From: Benzoatithermus sp963720725 | Lineage (GTDB): Bacteria; Pseudomonadota; Alphaproteobacteria; Geminicoccales; Geminicoccaceae | Length of the DNA: 64,000 nt | Direction: 5' to 3' | NCBI GenBank assembly: GCA_963720725.1 | Contig: CAVRGN010000003.1 | Location: 124,001-188,000, forward strand | In this document: positions 51,011 through 59,007 of the stretch, in pieces | Position numbering within the stretch: position 1 is the first letter of the stretch | How the letters are laid out: the number at the start of each line of letters is the position of its first letter | Program-made: the position numbers and the translations under genes | The notes under the pieces: model-generated | What the model was told of the DNA's origin: nothing | The model's input: the letters and a program-made list of their open reading frames with translations, nothing else | Database searches by the model: none

Positions 51011-51371
51011 CTACGCCACCATCCTGATCACCACCCCCGCGATCGCACCCATCGCCAGGGTCGGCAGAATGCCGAGGTGGAAGCGGAACATGGCGAGCAT
51101 GGCGGCGGCGGCGAGCAGGGCCGCCCGAGGGTCGAGGCTGGCCCAGACCGGGACGCTCAAGCGCAGCGGGCCCAGGACAGCCTCGCCGACCTCGGCGAAC
51201 ATGGCGTGGAGGGCGGACCGCACGGCGAGGTTGAGGATGACGCCGACGACTGCGGCGGTGGCGGCGGAGAGTGCGGTCTGCGGCGCGCCCGTTTGCCGAT
51301 TTGCAGTACCGCCTCGACCACGATCGCGAGCACGGCGGTCTTGAGTCCGAAAACAGGGTGTCCAGCCCCAT
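51011..51371 (-). pseudogene. Chromate transporter (chrA) remnant
   Basis: Two separate pieces of ChrA are visible. One frame (about 51354-51285) reads VFGLKTAVLAIVVEAVLQIGKRA in two adjoining segments, a motif from the first half of ChrA. The next frame (about 51280-51011) has ALSAATAAVVGVILNLAV and the final helices (MLAMFRFHLGILPTLAM), from the second half. About 100-150 residues between them are missing, as is the N terminus. This is a decayed gene with an internal deletion, not just a frameshift. Confidence 0.75.
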
Positions 51372-51730
51372 GACGCGGGTGCGATCTTCGGCAAGCCGGA
51401 GCGTGGAAGGGATCGCCGTTGTTCCACGAGCGGCCTTAATGGACGGCCGCCGGCACTGTCAACGCGGGCCCGGCTGGCGGCCGGCTGTTCCTCGCCACAT
51501 CATGTTGCAGACGCGCAACGATATGAGCGTGAGCACATTTTTTCGTTGTGGATCATGTTCCTGCGCAATGCTGCATTGCAATATGAGAGATGGCGAAACT
51601 AAGGTCGACGCACGAGGTTGAGTAGCAATCGGGCCACCGAGATGGGCCGATCGGATCAGGGAGGGGACGTTGAACCCTCCCGGCTTAGGCGGCGATGCCG
51701 CCGTGCCGGTCTTGCTTGGAGATCGGACGA
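51372..51730. other. Intergenic region with a structured leader before DUF1127 genes
   Basis: The segment is less GC-rich around 51500-51600 (for example ACATTTTTTCGTTG) and probably holds a promoter, although no clear -35/-10 pair stands out. Near the 3' end two hairpins follow each other: GGGAGGG/CCCTCCC (51659-51665 with 51675-51681) and GGCGGC/GCCGCC (51688-51693 with 51697-51702). They end 28 nt before the DUF1127 start, so the message has a folded leader. Confidence 0.55.
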
Positions 51731-51973
51731 ATGGACCTGCTGAAGGAAACCTATCGCATCTGGGCCATGCACCGCGAGTTCCGCACGGTGCTGGCGGAGC
51801 TCAACGGCTATACGGATCGCGAGCTCACCGAGCTGGGCCTCAGCCGTGCCGACGTGGTGCGCGCCGCCTATGACGAGGCCGAGCGCCGGATCATGGCCAC
51901 CGAACCGGAGCGCCGGAGCGTGACGGCCCGCGGCCGCCGCTGGTACGGCCCCGTCCCGGCGAGCGTGGAGTAG
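51731..51973 (+). CDS. DUF1127 protein
   Basis: An 80-residue basic protein, starting MDLLKETYRIWAM, with the DUF1127 core LAELNGYTDRELTELGLSRADV (about residues 20-41). Small DUF1127 proteins are common in alphaproteobacteria, and some bind RNA or affect phosphate and stress responses. GGAG lies 11 nt before the ATG at 51731. An in-frame ATG at 51695 is less likely because it lies inside the hairpin leader. A second DUF1127 gene follows. Confidence 0.88.
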   Translation: MDLLKETYRIWAMHREFRTVLAELNGYTDRELTELGLSRADVVRAAYDEAERRIMATEPERRSVTARGRRWYGPVPASVE

Positions 51974-52020
51974 GTGGTCCCACGTTGGCCGACTGCCCGC
52001 AACCCGAAAGGAATGAAACG

Positions 52021-52257
52021 ATGAGCAACCAACCTTATGCCCTGCAGCCTTCGCGCGCGACCGACGGCACCCGGGGTGACTTCGGCCTGATGCGCTGGCT
52101 GCGTGAGCGGGTCCGCTACGTCCAGGCCATGCGCGAGCTGAACGGCCTCGATCGTGGCACGCTCGACGATATCGAGATCGCGCCCGACCAGTTCCCGATG
52201 CTCGCCGAGCGACACGCCCGCGGCCTGCCGCCGATCGAGCGAGCGCAGGCCGGCTAG
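52021..52257 (+). CDS. DUF1127-related protein
   Basis: A 78-residue protein. The core VRYVQAMRELNGLDRGTLDDIEIAPDQ (in segments, about residues 31-57) matches DUF1127, with an N-terminal extension rich in polar residues. AAAGGA lies about 9 nt before the ATG. It is paralogous to the preceding gene and lies 47 nt behind it. The final GLPPIERAQAG is typical of the longer subgroup. It ends against a convergent small membrane gene. Confidence 0.85.
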   Translation: MSNQPYALQPSRATDGTRGDFGLMRWLRERVRYVQAMRELNGLDRGTLDDIEIAPDQFPMLAERHARGLPPIERAQAG

Positions 52258-52439
52258 TGACCGGGCTGTCGGTGGGGGTGGCCGGTGTTCTTGGCGATCA
52301 GCCAGAAGATGAAGGCCAGGCCGAAACCCACCAGGAGAAAGCCGACCACGGACAGCATCGGATCGTGCGCCCTGCTGGCAATGAACAGGCCGACCATGCT
52401 GAGCACGGCCATGAGGACGCCGAAGATCCAGGTACCCAT
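52254..52439 (-). CDS. Small two-helix membrane protein, unknown
   Basis: A 61-residue protein with two hydrophobic helices (about residues 4-21 and 29-47) joined by a short polar turn (SRAHDPM), and a His-rich tail (NTGHPHRQPGH). It is 35 nt downstream of the DUF2189 gene on the same strand. It overlaps the convergent DUF1127 gene by 4 nt. Its closeness to the cbb3 oxidase operon is suggestive, but no function is known. Confidence 0.65.
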   Translation of the reverse strand: MGTWIFGVLMAVLSMVGLFIASRAHDPMLSVVGFLLVGFGLAFIFWLIAKNTGHPHRQPGH

Positions 52440-52474
52440 GCGGGCCTACCTCCCATTGCGCGGTTGCAGCGCGA

Positions 52475-53287
52475 TCAGCTGCCCTCGGGGAACGTCACCA
52501 GGTCGCGGTAGGCATGCCAGGTGGCATGACCGATCAGCGGCAGGGTGACGATCAGGCCGAGATAGAGAGTGGCGAGGCCGGCGGCGCTGAAGCCGGCGAT
52601 CAGCACCGCCCAGAACAGCATCGGTCCGAAATTGGTCTGGACCGTGCGGAAGCTTGTGGCGATCGCGTCGATCACGTTGGCCTGTGGCCGGTCGAGCAGG
52701 AGCGGGATCGAAACCACGCTGATCGAGAAGGCGAGCAGCGCCATGAAGGCGCCGACCGCGGTGCCGAAGAACAGGAACGGCAAGGCGTTCGGCGTGAGGA
52801 AGGTGGTCGAGATCAGGTCCTCGAACGAGGGCGGCTCAAGCCCGAAATAGAGGAAGAAGATCAGGGCGGCGATGCGCGCCCAGGCGAACATGAGCAGCAT
52901 CAGGGCCACGCCCATGAGCGCGATCTGGCTGCCATTGCGCTGGAACGCCGCCAACGCCTGCGCCAGCGAGGTCGATTCGCCTAGCTCGGCCCGGCGACTG
53001 ACCTCGTAGAGGCCGACCGCCAGGATCGGGCCGACGATCAAAAAGCCCGCGGTCAGCGGTAGCACGAGGTAGAGCAGGTCGGCCCAGATCAGCCCCAGCG
53101 TCAGGGCGTAGCCGGTGACTGCCGCCAGCACGCCGTAGGTCAGGCTCACAGCCGGCGCCCTGCGCATGTCCTGCCAGCCCTTGACCAGCCATTGCCACGG
53201 CCGATCAAGCTCGATCTTGCGGATCGCGGGCAAGGGGCTCGCATAGACCGGGACGGACTGGGCCGTCAGTTCAGATTCAGCCGCCAT
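52475..53287 (-). CDS. DUF2189 integral membrane protein
   Basis: A 270-residue protein with six or seven predicted helices; the N terminus IRKIELDRPWQWLVKGWQDM (about residues 22-41) and VGPILAVGLYEVSRRAELGE (about 85-104) are the DUF2189 signature. It is often found near cytochrome oxidase genes in alphaproteobacteria. It is divergent from ccoN; the FNR box at 53361-53374 lies 74 nt before its ATG and could control both directions. The biochemical role is unknown. Confidence 0.87.
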   Translation of the reverse strand: MAAESELTAQSVPVYASPLPAIRKIELDRPWQWLVKGWQDMRRAPAVSLTYGVLAAVTGYALTLGLIWADLLYLVLPLTAGFLIVGPILAVGLYEVSRRAELGESTSLAQALAAFQRNGSQIALMGVALMLLMFAWARIAALIFFLYFGLEPPSFEDLISTTFLTPNALPFLFFGTAVGAFMALLAFSISVVSIPLLLDRPQANVIDAIATSFRTVQTNFGPMLFWAVLIAGFSAAGLATLYLGLIVTLPLIGHATWHAYRDLVTFPEGS

Positions 53288-53360
53288 CTCGCCTCTCCCT
53301 CACCGGGACCTTCGTCCGCCTGCCCGTCGCGCAACATCGCTCATTTCGACGCATCGGAAC

Positions 53361-53374
53361 TTGATCCAGATCAA
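53361..53374. promoter_or_regulatory. FNR/FixK-type box before ccoN
   Basis: TTGATCCAGATCAA matches TTGAT-N4-ATCAA perfectly. It lies 185 nt before ccoN and 74 nt before the divergent DUF2189 gene. Activation of cbb3 oxidase operons by FNR or FixK under low oxygen is well known in alphaproteobacteria. If it acts at -41.5 toward ccoN, the start is near 53409. Confidence 0.88.
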
Positions 53375-53558
53375 TGCACCGCCTCAAGCCGCGCTGGCAA
53401 GGTCACGTCGTCGCACGGCACAGATTCCAATTCACCGCCGCGGCCCGAACCGATAGCCAATGGTGCGGACGGCTGGTGAACGAAGCGGGGCGGGTCAATC
53501 ACCGGCATTGGCCCGATAACTCCACGCTGGCCGCGCGCTTGGCAGGCAGGAGAGGATC

Positions 53559-55040
53559 ATGTCAGCGGCCGCCATTGCCGTCCGGGCTTCGGATCAGCCC
53601 GCCTACAACGAGGATGTCGTCCGCCTGTTCACCATCGCCACCATGTTCTGGGGCGTGGTCGGCTTCGCGGCGGGCACCTTCATCGCCTTCCAGCTCGCCT
53701 ACCCGGCGCTGAACCTCGGCCTGGAATGGACCAGCTTCGGGCGGCTGCGACCGCTGCACACCTCGGCGGTGATCTTCGCCTTCGGCGGCAACGCGCTGCT
53801 CGGCACCTCGCTCTACGTGGTGCAGCGCACCTGCCGGGTGACCCTGTTCGGCGGCCCGCTGCTCGCCAACTTCCTGTTCTGGGGCTACCAGCTGTTCATC
53901 GTGATGGCGGCGCTCGGCTACGTGCTCGGCATCACCCAGGGCCGCGAATATGCGGAGCCCGAATGGTATGTCGACCTGTGGCTGACACTGATCTGGGTCG
54001 TCTACCTGGTCGTGTTCTTCGGCACGATCCTGATGCGCAAGGAACCGCACATCTACGTGGCGAACTGGTTCTACCTGGCCTTCATCGTCACCATCGCCAT
54101 GCTGCACATCGTCAACAATCTGGCGGTGCCGGTGTCGTTCTTCGGCGTGAAGAGCTATTCGTTGTTCGCGGGCGTACAGGATGCCCTGACCCAATGGTGG
54201 TACGGCCACAACGCCGTCGGCTTTTTCCTCACCGCCGGCTTTCTCGGCATGATGTACTATTTCGTGCCCAAGCAGGCCGAGCGGCCGGTCTATTCCTACC
54301 GCCTGTCGATCATCCACTTCTGGGCCCTGATTTTCCTCTATATCTGGGCCGGCCCGCACCATCTGCACTACACCGCCCTGCCCGACTGGGCGCAGGTGCT
54401 GGGCATGACCTTCTCGATCATGCTGTGGATGCCGTCCTGGGGTGGCATGATCAACGGCCTGATGACCCTGTCGGGTGCCTGGGACAAGCTGCGCACCGAC
54501 CCGGTGCTGCGCTTCCTCGTGGTCTCGATCGCCTTCTACGGCATGAGCACCTTCGAAGGTCCGCTGATGTCGATCCGTCAGGTCAACGCGCTCAGCCACT
54601 ACACCGACTGGACCATCGGTCACGTGCACTCGGGTGCTTTGGGATGGGTCGCCTTCGTCAGCTTCGGTGCCGTCTACTTCCTGGTGCCACGGCTGTGGAA
54701 AGTGCAGCGCCTCTATTCCTACAAGCTGGTGGAGTGGCACTTCTGGGTCGCGACCATGGGCATCGTCCTCTACATCACCGCGATGTGGGTGTCGGGCATC
54801 ATGCAGGGCCTGATGTGGCGCTCCTACGATCATCTGGGCTTCCTGCAGTTCTCCTTCATCGAGACCGTGCAGGCGATGCACCCCTTCTACGTGATCCGCG
54901 CCTTCGGCGGCGTGCTGTTCCTCGCGGGGGCCCTGATCATGGTCTACAATCTCTGGCGCACCGCCCGCGGCGACGTCAGGGCCGAGGAGGAGGCTGTGCT
55001 CCAGCCGGTCTACGCCCCGCGCGCCACCCCGGCCGAGTGA
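53559..55040 (+). CDS. ccoN: Cytochrome cbb3 oxidase subunit I (CcoN)
   Basis: A 493-residue haem-copper oxidase catalytic subunit with about 12 membrane helices. Conserved segments include GRLRPLHTSAVIFAFGGNAL (low-spin haem His), WWYGHNAVGFFLTAGFLG (copper-centre and Tyr region), AGPHHLHYTALPDWAQVLG and HWTIGHVHSG-like HYTDWTIGHVHSGALGWVAF. It reduces oxygen at high affinity. AGGAG lies about 8 nt before the ATG. It is the first gene of ccoNOQP. Confidence 0.98.
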   Translation: MSAAAIAVRASDQPAYNEDVVRLFTIATMFWGVVGFAAGTFIAFQLAYPALNLGLEWTSFGRLRPLHTSAVIFAFGGNALLGTSLYVVQRTCRVTLFGGPLLANFLFWGYQLFIVMAALGYVLGITQGREYAEPEWYVDLWLTLIWVVYLVVFFGTILMRKEPHIYVANWFYLAFIVTIAMLHIVNNLAVPVSFFGVKSYSLFAGVQDALTQWWYGHNAVGFFLTAGFLGMMYYFVPKQAERPVYSYRLSIIHFWALIFLYIWAGPHHLHYTALPDWAQVLGMTFSIMLWMPSWGGMINGLMTLSGAWDKLRTDPVLRFLVVSIAFYGMSTFEGPLMSIRQVNALSHYTDWTIGHVHSGALGWVAFVSFGAVYFLVPRLWKVQRLYSYKLVEWHFWVATMGIVLYITAMWVSGIMQGLMWRSYDHLGFLQFSFIETVQAMHPFYVIRAFGGVLFLAGALIMVYNLWRTARGDVRAEEEAVLQPVYAPRATPAE

Positions 55041-55050
55041 GGAGCAGCCC

Positions 55051-55782
55051 ATGTCGCTGTTGCGCAAGCACGAGAAGGTCGAGACCCGCGGCCTCCTGCT
55101 CCTGGTGCTGATCCTGATCACGGTCTCGATCGGCGGCATCGTCGAGATCGCACCCTTGTTCACCATCGAAAGCACGATCGAGAAGGTGGACGGGGTCCGG
55201 CCCTACAGCCCGCTCGAGCTGGTCGGCCGCAACATCTACATCCGTGAGGGCTGCTACAACTGCCACAGCCAGATGGTGCGGCCGTTCCGCGACGAGGCCG
55301 AGCGCTACGGCCACTACAGCCTCGCCGCCGAGAGCATGTACGACCACCCGTTCCAATGGGGCTCCAAGCGCACCGGGCCAGATCTGGCGCGCGTCGGCGG
55401 CAAATACTCCAACGAGTGGCAGGTGACGCATCTGATCGACCCGCGCAGCGTGGTGCCCGAGAGCATCATGCCTGGCTACGCCTTCCTGATCGACCGCGAC
55501 GTCCATGCCGCCGACATCGCGGACCATCTCGCCACCCAGAGGATCGTGGGCGTTCCCTACAGCGACGAAATGGTGCAGACGGCAGCGGCCGATCTCCTGG
55601 CGCAGGCCTCGGTCGACGGCGACCACGAGGGCGTGGAAGCGCGCTATCCGAAGGCCGTCGTCGGCGATTTCGACGGACAGCCCGGTCGGGTCACCGAGAT
55701 GGACGCGCTCGTGGCCTACCTGCAGATCCTGGGCCGCATGGTCGACTTCACCTCGATCCGCACCGAAGACCTGCTGCAGTAG
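55051..55782 (+). CDS. ccoO: Cytochrome cbb3 oxidase subunit II (CcoO), monohaem cytochrome c
   Basis: A 243-residue protein with one N-terminal membrane anchor (about residues 15-35) and a periplasmic cytochrome c domain. The haem motif CYNCH is at about residues 67-71 (GRNIYIREGCYNCHSQMVRP), and the axial Met is probably in PESIMPGYAFL. CcoO passes electrons to CcoN. It lies 10 nt after ccoN. Confidence 0.97.
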   Translation: MSLLRKHEKVETRGLLLLVLILITVSIGGIVEIAPLFTIESTIEKVDGVRPYSPLELVGRNIYIREGCYNCHSQMVRPFRDEAERYGHYSLAAESMYDHPFQWGSKRTGPDLARVGGKYSNEWQVTHLIDPRSVVPESIMPGYAFLIDRDVHAADIADHLATQRIVGVPYSDEMVQTAAADLLAQASVDGDHEGVEARYPKAVVGDFDGQPGRVTEMDALVAYLQILGRMVDFTSIRTEDLLQ

Positions 55783-55790
55783 GCCGGTCC

Positions 55791-55958
55791 GTGGACACGC
55801 TCCTGCCGTTGCTCAAGCAGTTCTGGGTCGTCTGGATGATGATCCTGTTCGTGGGGATCGTCGTCTGGGTCTACTGGCCGGGCCGGCGCACGGAAATGGA
55901 AGACAATGCGCGCATCCCGTTCCGGGATGAGGAGGGGAACGATGGCCGCGAAGGGTGA
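55791..55958 (+). CDS. ccoQ: Cytochrome cbb3 oxidase small subunit CcoQ
   Basis: A 55-residue single-helix protein starting with GTG 8 nt after ccoO. The helix is at about residues 10-27 (FWVVWMMILFVGIVVWVYWP), followed by GRRTEMEDNARIPFRDEE, the usual CcoQ/FixQ tail. CcoQ stabilises the interaction between CcoP and the core complex. It overlaps the start of ccoP by 17 nt. Confidence 0.92.
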   Translation: MDTLLPLLKQFWVVWMMILFVGIVVWVYWPGRRTEMEDNARIPFRDEEGNDGREG

Positions 55959-56814
55959 TGTGGACGCCGTCACCGGCGTCGAAACGACCGGCCACGAATG
56001 GGACGGCATCAAGGAGCTGAACAACCCGCTGCCGCGCTGGTGGGTCTACACCTTCTATGTGTGCATCGCGTTCGCGGTCGTCTGGTGGATCCTGTTCCCC
56101 TCCTGGCCCTGGACATCGGGCCATTCGCCGGGCCTGCTCGGCGGCAACCAGCGACTCGACTTCGAGCGGCGATACGCGGCGGCACGGGCCGCCCAGGCGC
56201 AGTGGACCGACCGGATCGCGGCCCTGGACGCCGCCGCCATCGAGGCCGATCCGGAGCTGGTCCAGTTCGCCATCGCCGGCGGCGAGAAGGGCTTCAAGAC
56301 CAATTGCGCGCCCTGCCACGGCCTGGGCGGCGCCGGCCAGGGCTTCTTCCCGACACTGGCCGACGACGACTGGATCTGGGGTGGTGCGATCGACCAGATC
56401 GAGTACACCATTCGCCATGGCATCCGGAACGGTGTCGACCCAGATGCGCGCGACAACGCCATGCCGGCCTTCGGCGCCGACGGGCTGCTCGACAAGGCGC
56501 AGATTGCCGATGTCACCCAATATGTCCTGTCGCTGACCGAGCGGCAGACCGACGCCGAAGCCGCCCAACGCGGGTCCGCCGTGTTCGCCGAGAACTGCTC
56601 CGCCTGTCACGGCGAAGCCGGCGAGGGCGTGGTCGAGCTGGGCGGTCCGGCGCTCAACGACATGATCTGGCTCTATGGCGGCGAGCCCGACCAGATCATG
56701 GCGCAGATCAACCGCCCACGGCTCGGCGTGATGCCGCCCTGGCAGGGCCGGCTAGACGACACGACCATCAAGATGCTGGCGGTCTACGTCCACAGCCTGG
56801 GCGGCGGGGAGTAG
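55942..56814 (+). CDS. ccoP: Cytochrome cbb3 oxidase subunit III (CcoP), dihaem cytochrome c
   Basis: A 290-residue protein. The N-terminal segment EWDGIKELNNPLPRWWVYTF (about residues 20-39) leads into a membrane helix, then two cytochrome c domains with haem motifs CAPCH (about 126-130) and CSACH (about 214-218). CcoP takes electrons from periplasmic cytochrome c. The ATG at 55942 has GGAGGGG 6 nt upstream, inside ccoQ. It is the last cco gene; no ccoGHIS genes follow directly. Confidence 0.97.
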   Translation: MAAKGDVDAVTGVETTGHEWDGIKELNNPLPRWWVYTFYVCIAFAVVWWILFPSWPWTSGHSPGLLGGNQRLDFERRYAAARAAQAQWTDRIAALDAAAIEADPELVQFAIAGGEKGFKTNCAPCHGLGGAGQGFFPTLADDDWIWGGAIDQIEYTIRHGIRNGVDPDARDNAMPAFGADGLLDKAQIADVTQYVLSLTERQTDAEAAQRGSAVFAENCSACHGEAGEGVVELGGPALNDMIWLYGGEPDQIMAQINRPRLGVMPPWQGRLDDTTIKMLAVYVHSLGGGE

Positions 56815-57129
56815 CCGACCGGGGGCCGGGCCCCCTGCACCTTAGCTGGCTTGGACGACAGGAACTTCCCCACTCGCACCGGACGTGCTGAGGGGAGTGG
56901 AAAAGCCCCTGTCGTTCATCGAATTCTGCGCGCTGCGTGATCGCATGTCGCCACTTCGTTGCAGGGGACCATACGATGCTACGGCGCCGAGGGGTGATCT
57001 GCCGGGCAGCGCACCCCATGGCCGGTCGAGATCCGCGCTTGGCCTCGCCGCGTCCTCTGGCATAGTCAGCAATGCGGCGTGGGCTTGATCCTGGCCGCTG
57101 GCTCGAACTGTGAGCAAGGGAGCGGCAGG
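56815..57129. other. Intergenic region after ccoP; no gene recognised
   Basis: The first 30 nt contain GGGGG, CCGGG, CCCCC, a GC-only hairpin that could help terminate ccoNOQP, but no T-run follows. A second imperfect dyad, CCACTC...GAGTGG, lies near 56870-56901. The remaining sequence holds only short frames without ribosome sites. Confidence 0.4.
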
Positions 57130-57570
57130 ATGAAGGTACAGGAAATCCTCACCCACAAAGGCGCCAAGGTCGTCACCATCCGTCCCGATGCCACCGTGTC
57201 GACGGCGGTGCATCGGCTGGCGCTGGAGCGCATCGGCGCGCTCGTGGTCAGCGAGGACGGGGTCTCGATCGCCGGCATCTTCTCCGAACGCGACGTCATC
57301 CTGGCGCTGGCCGACGAGGGTGCGGCGGTCCTCGCACCCGACCGGCACGTGCGCGATCTGATGACCAAGGGTGTGCGCACCTGCCGGCCCGACGACGCGG
57401 TGAAGGCGGTCATGGCCGAGATGACCCGCCACCGCTTCCGCCACATGCCGGTGGTCGACGGCGGGAAGCTCGCCGGCGTCATCAGCATCGGCGACGTGGT
57501 CAAGACGCGGCTCGACGAGATGGAGCTGGAGACGGTAGTGCTGCGCGAAGCCTACATCGCCGGCCACTGA
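57130..57570 (+). CDS. CBS-domain protein
   Basis: A 146-residue protein consisting of two CBS domains (about residues 8-65 and 74-135): TIRPDATVSTAVHRLALERI, GALVVSEDGVSIAGIFSERD, then HRFRHMPVVDGGKLAGVISI. Such pairs bind adenine nucleotides and act as stand-alone sensors. The ATG has GGGAG 7 nt upstream. It is 35 nt before the aldehyde dehydrogenase gene; a functional link is not evident. Confidence 0.9.
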   Translation: MKVQEILTHKGAKVVTIRPDATVSTAVHRLALERIGALVVSEDGVSIAGIFSERDVILALADEGAAVLAPDRHVRDLMTKGVRTCRPDDAVKAVMAEMTRHRFRHMPVVDGGKLAGVISIGDVVKTRLDEMELETVVLREAYIAGH

Positions 57571-57605
57571 CCGGCGCCACCGGGACCACGGGCCGAGCTC
57601 CGATC

Positions 57606-58994
57606 ATGCGCCTGCAACGCACCATCTCGCCGGTCGACGGCCGGGTCCTCGTCGAGCGGCCCCTGGCCGCGGAGGTCAACATCGCCGCCGCCCTCGAGCG
57701 GGCGGCCATGGCCGCCGCCGGCTGGCGCGACACGCCGGTCGAAGCGCGGGTGGCGCTCATCGGCCGAGCGGTCGACCACATGGCCGCGCGACGAGAAGAG
57801 CTCGCGGCCGAGATCACTTGGCAGATGGGTCGGCCGCTGGCGCAGAGCCCGGGCGAGATCCGCGGCCTGGAGGAGCGGGCCCGCTACATGTTGGCGGCAG
57901 CACCGCGGGCGCTGGCCGATCGCGAGCCCGCAGCCAAGTCCGGCTTCACCCGGTTCGTCCGGCGAGAGCCTTTGGGCCTGGTGTTCGTCGTGGCACCCTG
58001 GAATTACCCCTACCTCACCGCCGTCAACAGCATCATCCCGGCCCTGGCCGCCGGCAATACGGTGCTTCTGAAGCATTCGGCGCAGACGCCTTTGTGTGCC
58101 GAGGCGTTCCAGGAGGCATTCGACTCGGCCGACCTCCCGCCAGGGGTGTTCCAATACCTGCACCTGGACCATGAGGACGCCTTGCGCATCGTCGCCAGCG
58201 GGGCCGCCCAGCTGGTGGCCTTCACCGGCTCGGTGCCGGCGGGCCATTCCGTGCAGGCTGCGGCAGGCCGGGCGTTCATCGCCACCAATCTCGAGCTCGG
58301 CGGCAAGGACCCCGCCTATGTCCGCGCCGACGCCGATCTCGACCACGCGGTCGAAAACCTGGTCGACGGCGCCTGCTTCAACTCGGGCCAGAGCTGCTGC
58401 GGGATCGAGCGTATCTATGTCCACCGCAGCCGCTTCGACGCCTTCGTCGAGGGTTATGCCGCGCTCGCGGCCAAGTACGTGCTGGGCGATCCCACCGACC
58501 CCGCCACCAATCTTGGGCCCATGGTCAGGGCGACGGCAGCCGATTTCGCACGCGGACAGGTCGACGAGGCCGTGGCCCGGGGTGCGCGCGCGCTGATCGA
58601 TCCTTCGGGCTTCACGGCGGACGCGCGTGGCTCGGCCTACATGGCGCCGCAATGCCTGATCGGCGTCGACCATGCCATGCGCCTCATGAGCGAGGAGAGC
58701 TTCGCGCCGATCGTCGGGATCATGCCGGTCGCCGACGATGACGAGGCGGTGGCGATGATGAACGACAGCCGCTTCGGGCTCACCGCCTCGGTGTGGACCC
58801 GCGACGCCGCGGCGGCGCAGGCGATCGGGCATCGGGTCGCGACCGGGACCTTCTTCATGAACCGTTGCGACTATCTCGACCCGGCGCTGGCCTGGGTCGG
58901 AATCAAGGATTCGGGACGCGGCTGCGCGTTGTCCGACGAGGCATATCTGCATCTGACGCGGCCGAAGAGCTTCCACCTGCGGGTCACGTACTGA
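57606..58994 (+). CDS. NAD(P)-dependent aldehyde dehydrogenase
   Basis: A 462-residue aldehyde dehydrogenase. The active-site Cys is in FNSGQSCCGIERIY and the general base Glu in NLELGGKDPAYV; the cofactor-binding AFTGSVPAG and the C-terminal WVGIKDSGRGCALS motif are intact. The protein resembles succinate-semialdehyde or related aldehyde dehydrogenases with short chains, but the substrate is not clear. It is 13 nt before a PhyH-family oxygenase gene, so the two probably act in the same catabolic route. Confidence 0.9.
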   Translation: MRLQRTISPVDGRVLVERPLAAEVNIAAALERAAMAAAGWRDTPVEARVALIGRAVDHMAARREELAAEITWQMGRPLAQSPGEIRGLEERARYMLAAAPRALADREPAAKSGFTRFVRREPLGLVFVVAPWNYPYLTAVNSIIPALAAGNTVLLKHSAQTPLCAEAFQEAFDSADLPPGVFQYLHLDHEDALRIVASGAAQLVAFTGSVPAGHSVQAAAGRAFIATNLELGGKDPAYVRADADLDHAVENLVDGACFNSGQSCCGIERIYVHRSRFDAFVEGYAALAAKYVLGDPTDPATNLGPMVRATAADFARGQVDEAVARGARALIDPSGFTADARGSAYMAPQCLIGVDHAMRLMSEESFAPIVGIMPVADDDEAVAMMNDSRFGLTASVWTRDAAAAQAIGHRVATGTFFMNRCDYLDPALAWVGIKDSGRGCALSDEAYLHLTRPKSFHLRVTY

Positions 58995-59007
58995 GGCAGC
59001 GACCGCC

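Noticed and set aside
53562..55175. A 537-codon frame opposite ccoN
   Set aside because: It is rich in His, Asp and Glu because it is the complement of membrane codons; no family motif is present.
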